Shown here piece by piece: positions 8,600 to 16,786 of a stretch of DNA of 64,000 nucleotides; within the stretch, counting starts at the first letter, position 1; every line of letters starts with the position of its first letter. Below the pieces are notes generated by a model. The model worked only from the letters and a program-made list of their open reading frames with translations. It was not told where the DNA came from and ran no database searches. The position numbers and the translations under genes are program-made. Origin of the DNA: Pyxidicoccus trucidator (lineage in GTDB: Bacteria; Myxococcota; Myxococcia; Myxococcales; Myxococcaceae); NCBI RefSeq assembly GCF_010894435.1, contig NZ_JAAIXZ010000023.1, positions 62,001 to 126,000 of the forward strand, read 5' to 3'.

Positions 8600-9400
8600 T
8601 CAGCCGGGCTCGCCCTCGCGCACCAGCACGTGCCCCGCGTCCAGGCCGGGGGCGACGAGGTGCAGCACCTCACCCGCCTCCGCCCGGTCCAGCAGTCCGC
8701 TCAGCGCGGGCAGGTCCGTGACAGCCACCCGCCGCGTGGGCGGCAGGGGCACGCGCCGCTCCATCGCCTCCGCCACACGCGCGCCGTCCGACACGTCCGA
8801 CTCGTAGACGAAGGTGCGCTCACCGTACTCATGGCCTCCGGGCACACGGCCCACCAGGCGCAGCGGGCCCAGTCGTGAGTGGATGCGGACGCTCGGGTTG
8901 TCCCACTGGGCCACGCCGCGCAGCCGGCGCGCGCGCAGCATGGCCAGCGTCAGCACCTTCACCCACGGCGCGGCGCCGGTGCCCGGAAGGAAGCTCAGCA
9001 GCGACACGCCGATGAACAGGCCCGGCGTTACCGAGGGCGCCGCGTAGTACGCCGCGCCGATGGTCGGGTCCTCGTCGGCCAGCCCGAGCCGCTCGCGCAC
9101 CTCCGGCCTCACCATCCGCGCCGGGCACCGCAGCAGACCGATGGCCCCCGGCAGCAGGTACAAGTCCGACAGCACCCAGCGCGGCACGCCGATGCCACCG
9201 AAGGCGAGCTGGTTCAGCAGCAGGTACTGCTGCGCCAGCTCCAGGTTCCGCTCCGCGGGCAGGTACCGCACCGGCAGCCCCAGCGGAGCCAGGTCCAGCG
9301 ACTCCGCATGCGCCCCCGAGCCCAGCGCCACCAGGGACACGCCAGGGTGCTGGGAGAGAAACGCCTCCGCTCCTCGGGTCAGCGCGCTCGCGTCACGCAT
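8600..9400 (-). CDS. Unrecognised protein coupled to the amidinotransferase-like gene
   Basis: I do not recognise this 266-residue family. It is Leu/Ala-rich, with a hydrophobic stretch around FIGVSLLSFLPGTGAAPW and a basic segment after it (LRARRLRG). The start at MRDASALTRG (9400) overlaps the upstream gene's stop by eight bases, so the two are probably co-translated and act together. A longer frame to 9574 runs antiparallel into Cys/Arg-rich nonsense in the neighbouring gene and is rejected. Its stop lies two bases from that of the convergent MBL gene. Confidence 0.65.
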   Translation of the reverse strand: MRDASALTRGAEAFLSQHPGVSLVALGSGAHAESLDLAPLGLPVRYLPAERNLELAQQYLLLNQLAFGGIGVPRWVLSDLYLLPGAIGLLRCPARMVRPEVRERLGLADEDPTIGAAYYAAPSVTPGLFIGVSLLSFLPGTGAAPWVKVLTLAMLRARRLRGVAQWDNPSVRIHSRLGPLRLVGRVPGGHEYGERTFVYESDVSDGARVAEAMERRVPLPPTRRVAVTDLPALSGLLDRAEAGEVLHLVAPGLDAGHVLVREGEPG

Positions 9401-10289
9401 CGGCTTCGATGTCCTTCGCCACCGCGTCCAGCCGGTACTCGTCCGGAATCCGCACCGCCGCCGCGTCCACCTGCGCGCGCGACACGAGGCAGCGCGACGA
9501 GCCACCGCCCTTCTCGCACAGCTCGCGCATGGTGAGCGGCACCACGCGCATGCCCAGCAGGGCCAGCCGCGCACGCACCGCGTCCGGCACCACCGAGGGC
9601 GCCAGCAAATCCCGACCCAGCGGCAGCCCGTTGGTGGCGTAGCCCTTGATTTCGTCCTCCGTCACCGTGAGCAGCCGCTGCTCACCGAAGCGCTCGCGCA
9701 GCAATGCGTACGAGGCCGGAGCGATGACGTCCGCGCACACCATCAGCCGGTCCACCACGGGCAGCGGGAGCACGGCCATGTTGCCATGGAAGGCGGGCTC
9801 GCGGACCTGCACGCGCACCACCTCGCCGGGGAAGTAGCGCGCCGCGGCCTCCAGCCCATCGAGCGTGGTGCGCCCGCCCCAGAACAGCAGCGTCACACCG
9901 TCGAAGGTGGCCACGTCGCCGTGCGCCTCCCAGATGCCCACGCCCGGGTCCACCACTTCCAGCCCCAGGCTTCGGGCCAGGGGCGCCCAGTGCTCGCGCT
10001 CGGTCTGTCGGTGCGCGCTCATCATCCGGGGCAGCAGGAACAGCGGCGGCGCGCCCTCGCGCGGGACGACCTGCCCGCACTCCGCGGCGTAGGGCATGCC
10101 CGTCAGCAGCTCGGACGGAGACGGCAGCGCCACCACCGTGCCGCCGCGCGCCTCGAGCTCCCGCGCCAGCGTCAGCCATTCCCGGCGGGCCTGTCGCGCA
10201 TCCACCTGCGGGGCCTCGCGACTGCGGAAGTTGTTCCGCCCACGCAGGGCCCACGCGCGCCCCGGGGGCGACATCAGGAAGAGGTCCAT
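9393..10289 (-). CDS. Amidinotransferase/dimethylargininase-like (guanidino-modifying superfamily) protein
   Basis: The 298-residue protein looks like the arginine deiminase/DDAH fold. The features seen are an acidic pair near WEAHGDVATF (matching the E-G-G-D region), a His in AFHGNMAVL (the catalytic His position) and a late EKGGGSSRCLVSR with the nucleophilic Cys. Known members hydrolyse or transfer the guanidino group of arginine derivatives. It lies first in a two-gene minus-strand unit and is divergent, across 238 bp, from a small double-glycine peptide gene. Start: ATG at 10289 giving MDLFLMSPPG. The true substrate cannot be read from sequence; a modified arginine or peptide is possible. 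Confidence 0.65.
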   Translation of the reverse strand: MDLFLMSPPGRAWALRGRNNFRSREAPQVDARQARREWLTLARELEARGGTVVALPSPSELLTGMPYAAECGQVVPREGAPPLFLLPRMMSAHRQTEREHWAPLARSLGLEVVDPGVGIWEAHGDVATFDGVTLLFWGGRTTLDGLEAAARYFPGEVVRVQVREPAFHGNMAVLPLPVVDRLMVCADVIAPASYALLRERFGEQRLLTVTEDEIKGYATNGLPLGRDLLAPSVVPDAVRARLALLGMRVVPLTMRELCEKGGGSSRCLVSRAQVDAAAVRIPDEYRLDAVAKDIEADA

Positions 10290-10527
10290 GGTGGAAGCAC
10301 TTCTACTCCTCCCGCCTTCCGCGCCGCCACGGCGTGCATTCCCGGAAGCGTCCTTCCTGGCAGGCCCTCCACGCAGGGCGCCTGCCCGGGCGCACCGGCC
10401 TGTAAAGGCTTCCGACGGAAAAGGCCCGCGGGCCTCCGCCGTTCTCCCCTTGCCGAAGCGGCCCGCGGCGTTGCACGGGGCGCACGCACGGACCGACACA
10501 CCCCACGCCCCACACACGGAGAGCACC

Positions 10528-10686
10528 ATGAGCACCGAGAAGAAGGTCAAGAAGGTGAAGGAGCTGTTCGTGCAGGACCTGGCGCGCATCCAGGGCGGCG
10601 CCGACAAGCCACAGAAGCCGCCGAAGTGCCCGGAGTACACCACCCTCGCCTGTGGTGAAGAGCCCGACGGCTGCTCCGGCTGCTGA
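10528..10686 (+). CDS. Small Cys-rich peptide with double-glycine leader (candidate RiPP precursor)
   Basis: The 52-residue peptide has a basic N-terminus (MSTEKKVKKVK), then ELFVQDLARIQGG, which has the look of a GG-type leader (hydrophobic-x-x-D-L-x-x-I-x-G-G). Cleavage after GG would release a 28-residue core, proline-rich at first and with four cysteines (KCPEY, LACGE and a final GCSGC). An RBS-like GGAGAG lies 5-7 bases before the ATG. It is followed by a strong terminator, so it is a single-gene transcript, as expected for a secreted peptide, toxin or pheromone. No maturase or peptidase-exporter is adjacent; the divergent amidinotransferase-like gene is the only candidate modifier. Confidence 0.6.
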   Translation: MSTEKKVKKVKELFVQDLARIQGGADKPQKPPKCPEYTTLACGEEPDGCSGC

Positions 10687-10696
10687 GTCCTACACT

Positions 10697-10727
10697 CCGG
10701 CGGGAGCAGCTCATCGGCTCCCGCCGG
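10697..10727 (+). terminator. Rho-independent terminator of the small peptide gene
   Basis: A perfect 11-bp stem (CCGGCGGGAGC / GCTCCCGCCGG) with a 9-base loop begins ten bases after the stop and is followed by a T/C-rich stretch (TCGTTTCCCTCCT). Confidence 0.75.
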
Positions 10728-10873
10728 TCGTTTCCCTCCTGGCGCCGGGCGCGCGGGTTCCGGAGCGGAAGGACGCGCCGACCGGGCCCTGGCCGATAAG
10801 TGCACGCTGGCGCACCCTCCGTGCATCTTCTTCGTAGTCACCCGGGCGCGGCCGGGACAGGCTCCGTCCCCAC

Positions 10874-12571
10874 GTGGACGAGACGAGCCTTCCCGACCCC
10901 GAAGCCCTTCGCACCCTCTTGAAGACCGCCCTGGAGCTGCCCGCGCTACAACCGCACGCGGCGCGACTGGAGCGGCTGGTGGACGACTACGCACGGGGCG
11001 TGGCGCGCAAGGATGCGCCGCTCGGCGTCGCGCTGGTGGGAGCCACCGGCGCGGGCAAGTCCACCCTCCTCAACGCGCTGGCCGGGCAGTCGCTGTCGCG
11101 CGAGGGAGTGGACCGGCCCACCAGCACCGCCGCCACCGTGTTCGCTCCGGAAGGCGCCGCCGCGGACGCGCTGGCCCAGACGGGCGCGCGGGTGGTGCGG
11201 TACGCGCCCGGGCCGCAGGGCCTGTGGGGCGGGCAGGTGTTCATCGACACGCCGGACCTCAACAGCGTGGCCACCACCCACCGCGACGTGGCGCGCGCCG
11301 CGCTGGAGCGCGCGGACGTAGCGCTGGTGGTGATGCACCGGGGCAGCGTGGCCGAGGCCTCGCAGGTGGAGTTCCTCGCGGAGTTCGCCCGCCGCCGCGC
11401 GCTCGTCTTCATCCTCAACTTCGCGGACGAGCTGTCCCCGGAGTCCCGCGAGACGCTCAAGGCCCAGGTGCGCCGCGTGGCCTCCGAGCAGTACGGCCTG
11501 CCCCAGGAGGACGTGCCCGTCTTCACCATCAGCGCGCTGGCGGCGAAGGACGGCCGCGACGTGTCCGGTGAGTTCGGCGCCCTGCTCTTCCACCTGCGCG
11601 GGCTGGCCACGCAGGCGGTGGCCGCGCGGGTGCGGCGCACCAACGCGCTCGGAGCGCTGGAGGAGGTGTCGTCCCGGGTGGGCACGGCGCTCCAGGAAAC
11701 GGACGCACTGCTGGCGCGCACCCGCGACGCGCTGGGCTCGGGGCTGGAGAAGGCGGCGGAGGCACTGCGCGCGGACTTCGACGCACGGCTGCGGCTGGCG
11801 CACGGTCATCTCGCGGCGGAGGTGCGGCGGCAGGCCGGTGGCCGCTTCTGGGGGCCCGCGGCCTGGGGGCTGCGGCTGTCCCTATGGGGAGCAAGCGGGC
11901 TGGGTGCGGCGGCGCTGGTGGGGCGGGCCAGCCTTCCGGCGGGGCTGGCCGTGGCGGCGGCCTCCACGGCGCTGGACGCGGTGCGAGGACGCACGCGCGC
12001 TCGGGCCGCGGAAGCCGCGGTGGTGGAGCCCTTCGAGGACGACTTCGGCGTGGAGTCCGCCGCGCGCACGGCGCTGGCGGAGGCGCGCAGCGTGGTGCGG
12101 GCCGGCGGACTGGAGCCCGCGCTGCTGGGCGTGCCGGACGTGGACGCGCTGCTGGACGCGGTGCGGGGGGCGCGCGCCGGAGCGTGGCGCTACACGGCCA
12201 CCACCGGCGTGGGGGAAGCGGTGGCCGGCTGGTGGCGCACCGCGCGCTGGCTGGTGCTGCCGCTCATCAACCTGCCACTGCTGGCGCTGCTGGGACACGT
12301 GGGCTGGCGCGTGGTGCGCGCCTACGTGGAAGGCCCCCTGTTGCCGATGGAGTACTTCGTCAACGCGGGGGCCCTCTTCGTGCTGCTCGCCGGGGCGGGC
12401 GCGCTGCTGGCCTCAGCGAGTCTCGCTGGGGCCGCTCGCCGTGCGGGCGCGGCTGGGCGCGCGCGCTTCGTCGAGGCCCTGGCCGCCCTGGGCGGGAGGC
12501 TGATTGAGGCCGTCGATGATGGTCTGCGCCCCGGGCGGGAGGCCGCGAAGCGCCTCTTGGCGCTCAGGTGA
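10874..12571 (+). CDS. Dynamin-like/Era-type GTPase with C-terminal membrane segments
   Basis: The 565-residue protein carries a GTP-binding domain: P-loop GATGAGKST (about residues 57-65), switch region RPTSTAATV, G3 motif IDTPDL (about 127) and a weak G4 NFAD (about 179). A helical middle region (300-370) precedes two hydrophobic segments in the last 100 residues (LVLPLINLPLLALLGHVGW and ALFVLLAGAGALLASASL). This is the plan of bacterial membrane-remodelling or stress GTPases. Start is a GTG at 10874. Its last 159 bases overlap the 3' end of the convergent M23 peptidase gene, which is unusual. Confidence 0.75.
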   Translation: MDETSLPDPEALRTLLKTALELPALQPHAARLERLVDDYARGVARKDAPLGVALVGATGAGKSTLLNALAGQSLSREGVDRPTSTAATVFAPEGAAADALAQTGARVVRYAPGPQGLWGGQVFIDTPDLNSVATTHRDVARAALERADVALVVMHRGSVAEASQVEFLAEFARRRALVFILNFADELSPESRETLKAQVRRVASEQYGLPQEDVPVFTISALAAKDGRDVSGEFGALLFHLRGLATQAVAARVRRTNALGALEEVSSRVGTALQETDALLARTRDALGSGLEKAAEALRADFDARLRLAHGHLAAEVRRQAGGRFWGPAAWGLRLSLWGASGLGAAALVGRASLPAGLAVAAASTALDAVRGRTRARAAEAAVVEPFEDDFGVESAARTALAEARSVVRAGGLEPALLGVPDVDALLDAVRGARAGAWRYTATTGVGEAVAGWWRTARWLVLPLINLPLLALLGHVGWRVVRAYVEGPLLPMEYFVNAGALFVLLAGAGALLASASLAGAARRAGAAGRARFVEALAALGGRLIEAVDDGLRPGREAAKRLLALR

Positions 12572-13204
12572 CATGGACACCACCGGCTGGCCCGGGGTGT
12601 GCGAGCCGTCGTTGCTGGCCATGAGGGTCTGCTGGCCCGCATCCTTGCAGATGGGCGCGGCCACGCGGGTGTCACGCACCGGGTCACCGTAGCCGGCGAT
12701 GCGCGCCGGGACAGACGGGTTGTTCCAACCCTTGCCCACCTCACGCGCCACCTTGAAGTGCAGGTGCGCGCCGCAGGCCCAACCGGTGGAGCCGGAGAAG
12801 CCGATGAGCTGGCCCTCCCTCACGCGGTCTCCCGGCTTCACCACCACGGCGCTGAAGTGGAGGTACTGCGTCTCCAGCCCATCACCGTGGGAGACAACGA
12901 CGTAGTTCGCGTACGGAGCGAACTTCTCGTCGCAGCCACCCTTCGTGCTGTCACCACGCGCCAGGCGCACCACACCGTCGCGCGCGGCGACGATGGGAGT
13001 GCCATCCGGCATGCGGAAGTCCCAAGCGTACGTGTCGTTGTGCTGATGGCTGCCGGTGTCGTGTCCCTGGCTCACCGTGTGGATGCGGCCACAGGAGAAG
13101 GGGACGCCGACCTCGGGCATGTTGTCCGAGTGGTTGGCAGTCGAGTGGGGAACCGAGGGCGCCGAAGCCAGGAGGGAGCTTACGAGGAGGGCGGAGAGGT
13201 TCAT
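12413..13204 (-). CDS. Secreted M23-family (LytM) peptidase
   Basis: The 263-residue protein has a short signal peptide (MNLSALLVSSLLASAPSV) and a LytM domain. Visible zinc/catalytic features are H-x-H-N-D-T-Y-A-W-D-F (first His and Asp), a glycine-rich GDRVREGQLIGFSGSTG strand and the closing G-A-H-L-H-F. Active M23 enzymes cut peptidoglycan cross-bridges. The start was taken at MNLSALL rather than nine codons upstream because it puts the signal peptide at the N-terminus. The Arg/Ala-rich tail is encoded opposite the end of the GTPase gene and may be dispensable. Confidence 0.85.
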   Translation of the reverse strand: MNLSALLVSSLLASAPSVPHSTANHSDNMPEVGVPFSCGRIHTVSQGHDTGSHQHNDTYAWDFRMPDGTPIVAARDGVVRLARGDSTKGGCDEKFAPYANYVVVSHGDGLETQYLHFSAVVVKPGDRVREGQLIGFSGSTGWACGAHLHFKVAREVGKGWNNPSVPARIAGYGDPVRDTRVAAPICKDAGQQTLMASNDGSHTPGQPVVSMSPERQEALRGLPPGAQTIIDGLNQPPAQGGQGLDEARAPSRARTASGPSETR

Positions 13205-13327
13205 ATCGGGGCGGGCAGGAAACGGAGGCAAGTGCCCCCGATATTTCCCACGTCATTTTCGCAGATGCCCGCGCGCCCTGCGACCAGGGGTGCTGTGCTC
13301 CGTTCTCCTTCCTGGAGGAGTACACGC

Positions 13328-14758
13328 ATGCCCGTAGAGGGAAGAACGCGTCTTTGGCGCTGGAGTCTCTGCCTGCTCGTCTGCTGGACGGCCTGCCGCA
13401 GCGGACCCGAAGCACTGCCCACTTCCGCTCCGGAATCAACCTCGCGCACCCATGTCGCCACTCTGGCGCTGGTGGGGGTGAAGGTGCTCCCGATGACGGG
13501 TGGAGACGGAGTGCTGGAGGATCAGACGGTGCTGGTGGACGGGGACCGCATCGTCGCGCTGGGACCGACGGCTTCCACGCCCGTCCCCGAGGGAGCGACG
13601 CGGGTGGAGGGGCGTGGACGCTGGCTGATGCCGGGGCTGGCGGACATGCACCTGCACCTCCAGCAGGGGACCGGGACGGCGGGCGACAACGCGGGGCTGC
13701 AAATGCGGCTACTGCTGGCCAACGGCGTCACCACCGCGCGGGCGCTGGGTGCCGCGCCGACGGGACTGGAGCTGCGCGCGCGGGTGGCGAAGGGCGAGGT
13801 GCTGGGGCCCCGGCTGCTGGTGTCCGGCCCCTCCTTCCATGGCAAGTCGGTGCAGGGGCCCGAGGCGGCGCGCCAGCGCGTACGCGAGCAGAAGGCCGCG
13901 GGCTTCGACCTGCTCAAGACGCACGGCGGGCTGGGGCGCGAGACGTACGACGCGATGATGGCCGAGGCGAAGGCGCAGGGGCTGCGCGTGAACGGCCACG
14001 TGACGCCGGATGTGGGGCTGGCGCACGCGCTGGCCTCGGGGCAGCAGTTGGAGCACCTCGACGGGTGGCTCGCCGCGCTGCTGCCACCGGGTGACCCGGC
14101 GGTGGTGGACCAGCTCGACTTCACCGACGCGCTGGAGCGGATGGACGCGGCGCGCATCCCCGCACTGGCGGAGGCCACGCGGAAGGCGGGAGTGTGGAGC
14201 TCGCCCACGCTGGAGCTCTTCGAGCTGCTCTCGAGCGCCGACCAACTCGACATGCTGCGGGCGAGGCCGGAGCTGCGCTACGCGCCCCCAGCGGCGGTGG
14301 AGGCGTGGACGAAGGCCCTTTCCGACCCGGAGCTGACGGGAGCACCCGCCGCGCGAAGGCAGCGCTTCGTGGAGCTGCGGCGTCAGGTGGTGCGGGGACT
14401 GCACACGGCGGGAGCGGGACTGCTGGTGGGCTCGGACTCGCCGCAGTTCTTCATGGTGACGGGCTTCGCGGTGCACCGGGAGATGGAGGCCATGGCCGCG
14501 GCGGGGTTGCCGGCGCACGCGGTGCTGGAGGCGGCCACGCGCGGCGCGGCGGAGTACCTGGGCGAGTCCGCCGAGTGGGGCACGGTGGCGCCCGGCCGCC
14601 GCGCGGACCTGCTGCTGCTGGACGCGGACCCGCGCAAGGACGTGCGCAACACGCGCGCTCTCTCCGGCGTGGTGTTGCGCGGCCGGTGGCTGCCACGCGC
14701 GGAGCTGGACGCGATGCTGGCGGAGGTGGAGTCGGCGGTGAAGGCGAAGGCGCCCTGA
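13328..14758 (+). CDS. Amidohydrolase-family lipoprotein
   Basis: The 476-residue protein starts with a lipoprotein signal (LCLLVCWTAC) and is otherwise an imidazolonepropionase-like amidohydrolase: LMPGLADMHLHL (metal H-x-H), K in LLKTHGG (position of the bridging Lys), VNGHVTPD and LEHLDGW (metal His residues), LVGSDSP (catalytic Asp) and a closing V-A-P-G-R-R-A-D-L-L-L-L-D-A-D-P strand. It probably hydrolyses a cyclic amide or an acyl-dipeptide at the cell surface; the substrate is unknown. A strong GGAGGAG sits about eight bases before the ATG. Confidence 0.85.
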   Translation: MPVEGRTRLWRWSLCLLVCWTACRSGPEALPTSAPESTSRTHVATLALVGVKVLPMTGGDGVLEDQTVLVDGDRIVALGPTASTPVPEGATRVEGRGRWLMPGLADMHLHLQQGTGTAGDNAGLQMRLLLANGVTTARALGAAPTGLELRARVAKGEVLGPRLLVSGPSFHGKSVQGPEAARQRVREQKAAGFDLLKTHGGLGRETYDAMMAEAKAQGLRVNGHVTPDVGLAHALASGQQLEHLDGWLAALLPPGDPAVVDQLDFTDALERMDAARIPALAEATRKAGVWSSPTLELFELLSSADQLDMLRARPELRYAPPAAVEAWTKALSDPELTGAPAARRQRFVELRRQVVRGLHTAGAGLLVGSDSPQFFMVTGFAVHREMEAMAAAGLPAHAVLEAATRGAAEYLGESAEWGTVAPGRRADLLLLDADPRKDVRNTRALSGVVLRGRWLPRAELDAMLAEVESAVKAKAP

Positions 14759-14789
14759 GCCTGGAGTGCGTCGTCCTCCCCTCCCCCGC

Positions 14790-15908
14790 TCACTTCCCCT
14801 CGCGCTGGCGCAGCCAGTTAGCGATGGCACGCTCGCACTCGGCATGGCGGTCGAGGAAGGCGAAGTGCCCGCTGTCCACCTCCACATAGGTCGCGAGCTT
14901 GCCCAGGCGCTCGGCGAAGGCGCGCATGGAGCGCGTGGGCATCATGGAGTCGGTCCGCCCCTGCACCACCAGCGTGGGGACCTGGTGCGTGGGCGCCTGC
15001 GACACGGCCCCGGAGACGAGGACCAGGCCCCGCAGCTCGATGCGGGGATGGGAGACCCGGCTCACGAGGACGCTGGCCCCCGCGCCTCCATTGGACAGCC
15101 CGCCCAGATAGACGCGGCGGATGCCCCAGCTCGCGAGCCAGTCCAGCGTCGCCTCCAGCGTGCGCTCCCCCTGGGGTGACCACCAGTCCCCGGCGGGGCC
15201 CACCGAGGGGCAGACAGTGAGCGCGGAGATGGCCTGGGCCGCCCGCGCCATCTGCCAGCAATACACGGCGAAGTTGCCCGCGTAGCCATGGAGGAAGACG
15301 ACGGCCGTATCGGACGAAGCGCCGTCGGGCGGCGAGATGACCAACGTGTCGAAGGACTTCGAGGATTGGAGGCCCAGGTACGTGGCGACGGCGGGAGTGG
15401 CGAACGCGCCCTCGGCGGCGTCCATCCGGTCGAACGCGGACTCCAGCGCGGAGATGAAGTCGCGCGAATCCGAGCGCGGCACGCCACCGGACAGCACCAG
15501 CGCGTGGGCCGCGAGCAGCGTTCCATCCCGCTCGGCGACAAGGCGGTTCACCCACCGGTGGCCCCGGTCCGGCAGGCGCAGGGTCTCCACGTGGGTGCCG
15601 TCCGCGAACACCATTCGCGCCAGGGCGATGAGCAGCAGGACAGCGAGCCCCGCCCGCGTCAGCCCCCGGCGCTTCCGCCAGGGCCGCGACACGAGTCCGG
15701 CCGACACGAGCGCGAAACCCACGGCGTAACCCCAGCCCGAAGGCGAAGCGCCGACGAAGCCCGCGGCGGCCAGCAGCAGCAGGGCCCACGGGACGGCGAC
15801 GAGCCCCAGGACGAACCCGAGCCACCCCCTCCGCCGCGACACCACCGCCGGAGGTGCAATGGAGCCGGACAGCGGCTGCATCACGAACAGGGAAGACGAA
15901 GAGGCCAT
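14790..15908 (-). CDS. Membrane-anchored alpha/beta hydrolase
   Basis: The 372-residue protein has three N-terminal hydrophobic segments (for example VPWALLLLAAAGFVGAS) followed by an alpha/beta hydrolase fold: oxyanion loop FLHGYAGN, nucleophile elbow G-L-S-N-G-G, acid in GRTDSMMP and the final His in DSGHFAFLD. All triad positions are present, so it is probably active on an ester, amide or lipid. Start chosen at MASSSSLF; upstream frame is possible but shows no RBS. It is divergent from the TetR gene and shares its 200-bp control region, so TetR may regulate both. Confidence 0.75.
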   Translation of the reverse strand: MASSSSLFVMQPLSGSIAPPAVVSRRRGWLGFVLGLVAVPWALLLLAAAGFVGASPSGWGYAVGFALVSAGLVSRPWRKRRGLTRAGLAVLLLIALARMVFADGTHVETLRLPDRGHRWVNRLVAERDGTLLAAHALVLSGGVPRSDSRDFISALESAFDRMDAAEGAFATPAVATYLGLQSSKSFDTLVISPPDGASSDTAVVFLHGYAGNFAVYCWQMARAAQAISALTVCPSVGPAGDWWSPQGERTLEATLDWLASWGIRRVYLGGLSNGGAGASVLVSRVSHPRIELRGLVLVSGAVSQAPTHQVPTLVVQGRTDSMMPTRSMRAFAERLGKLATYVEVDSGHFAFLDRHAECERAIANWLRQREGK

Positions 15909-16061
15909 GCAACCGAGCATGCGGGCCCGGGCCCGCATGCTGGACCGCCCGAGGCCGAGCGGTCCGGAAGCGACGGTGAGCGGCCGCTCGCGCCCGCCGG
16001 AATGACGCACCCGGCTGAGGCCACCCGACCCGAGCGGCGCCGGGCCGCCCGCCTGCCTTTG

Positions 16062-16089
16062 AACTTAGTGACTGGTCACTTGTTAAGTT
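16062..16089. promoter_or_regulatory. Nested palindrome, candidate TetR operator
   Basis: AGTGAC-TG-GTCACT (16067-16080) is a perfect 6-2-6 palindrome, nested in outer arms AACTTA (16062) and TAAGTT (16084). It is an AT-rich island in GC-rich DNA, 22 bases before the TetR start and between two divergent genes, the normal place for an autoregulatory TetR site. Confidence 0.6.
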
Positions 16090-16110
16090 TGGCGTTATCC
16101 TCTGGGTGAA

Positions 16111-16776
16111 ATGGCCTCGAAGACCTCTCCGCCGGAAGGGCAGCGCCCTCCCCGCCGCACCCAGCAGGAGCGCCGCGAGACGACGCGCCGCAAGCTGCTG
16201 GACGCCACCATCTCCACGCTGGTGGAGCTGGGCCATGCGCGGCTGACGACGGTGGAGGTCGCGAAGCGGGCGGGTCTCTCGCAGGGCGCCCTCTTCACGC
16301 ACTTCGACACCAAGGAGGAGCTGCTCGCCGCGGCGGTGGAGCACCTCTTCCCGCGCATCATCCAGGACTACCTGGCGGGCGTCGGGGCCCGGCCGTCGAG
16401 CAGGGACCGCGTCGCGGCGGCGGTGGACATGCTGTGGGCCGCGTACCAGCGCCCGGAGCTGCAGGCAGCCATCGAGCTGTACGTGGCGGCGCGCACGGAC
16501 CCGGAGCTGCGGGCGGCGCTGGAGGCGGTGGACGGGCCGCACCGGGAGAACCTGCACCGCGTCGCTCGCGAGCTGTTCCCCGAGGTGGCCACCACGCACC
16601 CCGACTTCGACGCGGTGGTGGAATTGGCGCTGGACGCGGTGCAGGGCGCCGTTGTCGGAGGCAGCGCCCGGCCGAACGACCCGGCCCACCGCCGCATGCT
16701 GGACACACTCACGCGCTTCATGCGCACCGCGTTCTCACCCACCCCGGAGCGGCCTCGCCGCCGCTCCCGTCCATAG
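16111..16776 (+). CDS. TetR-family transcriptional repressor
   Basis: The 221-residue protein has a TetR N-terminal helix-turn-helix (RRKLLDATISTLVELG, then VEVAKRAGLSQGALFTHF near residues 50-66) and a helical C-terminal ligand domain. The tail is Arg/Pro-rich. It is the first gene of a two-gene unit: the AGGAGG for the next gene overlaps its stop codon. The upstream palindrome suggests autoregulation. The inducer is unknown; a fatty acid or sterol is plausible from the downstream enzyme. Confidence 0.88.
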   Translation: MASKTSPPEGQRPPRRTQQERRETTRRKLLDATISTLVELGHARLTTVEVAKRAGLSQGALFTHFDTKEELLAAAVEHLFPRIIQDYLAGVGARPSSRDRVAAAVDMLWAAYQRPELQAAIELYVAARTDPELRAALEAVDGPHRENLHRVARELFPEVATTHPDFDAVVELALDAVQGAVVGGSARPNDPAHRRMLDTLTRFMRTAFSPTPERPRRRSRP

Positions 16777-16786
16777 GAGGCCCAGC

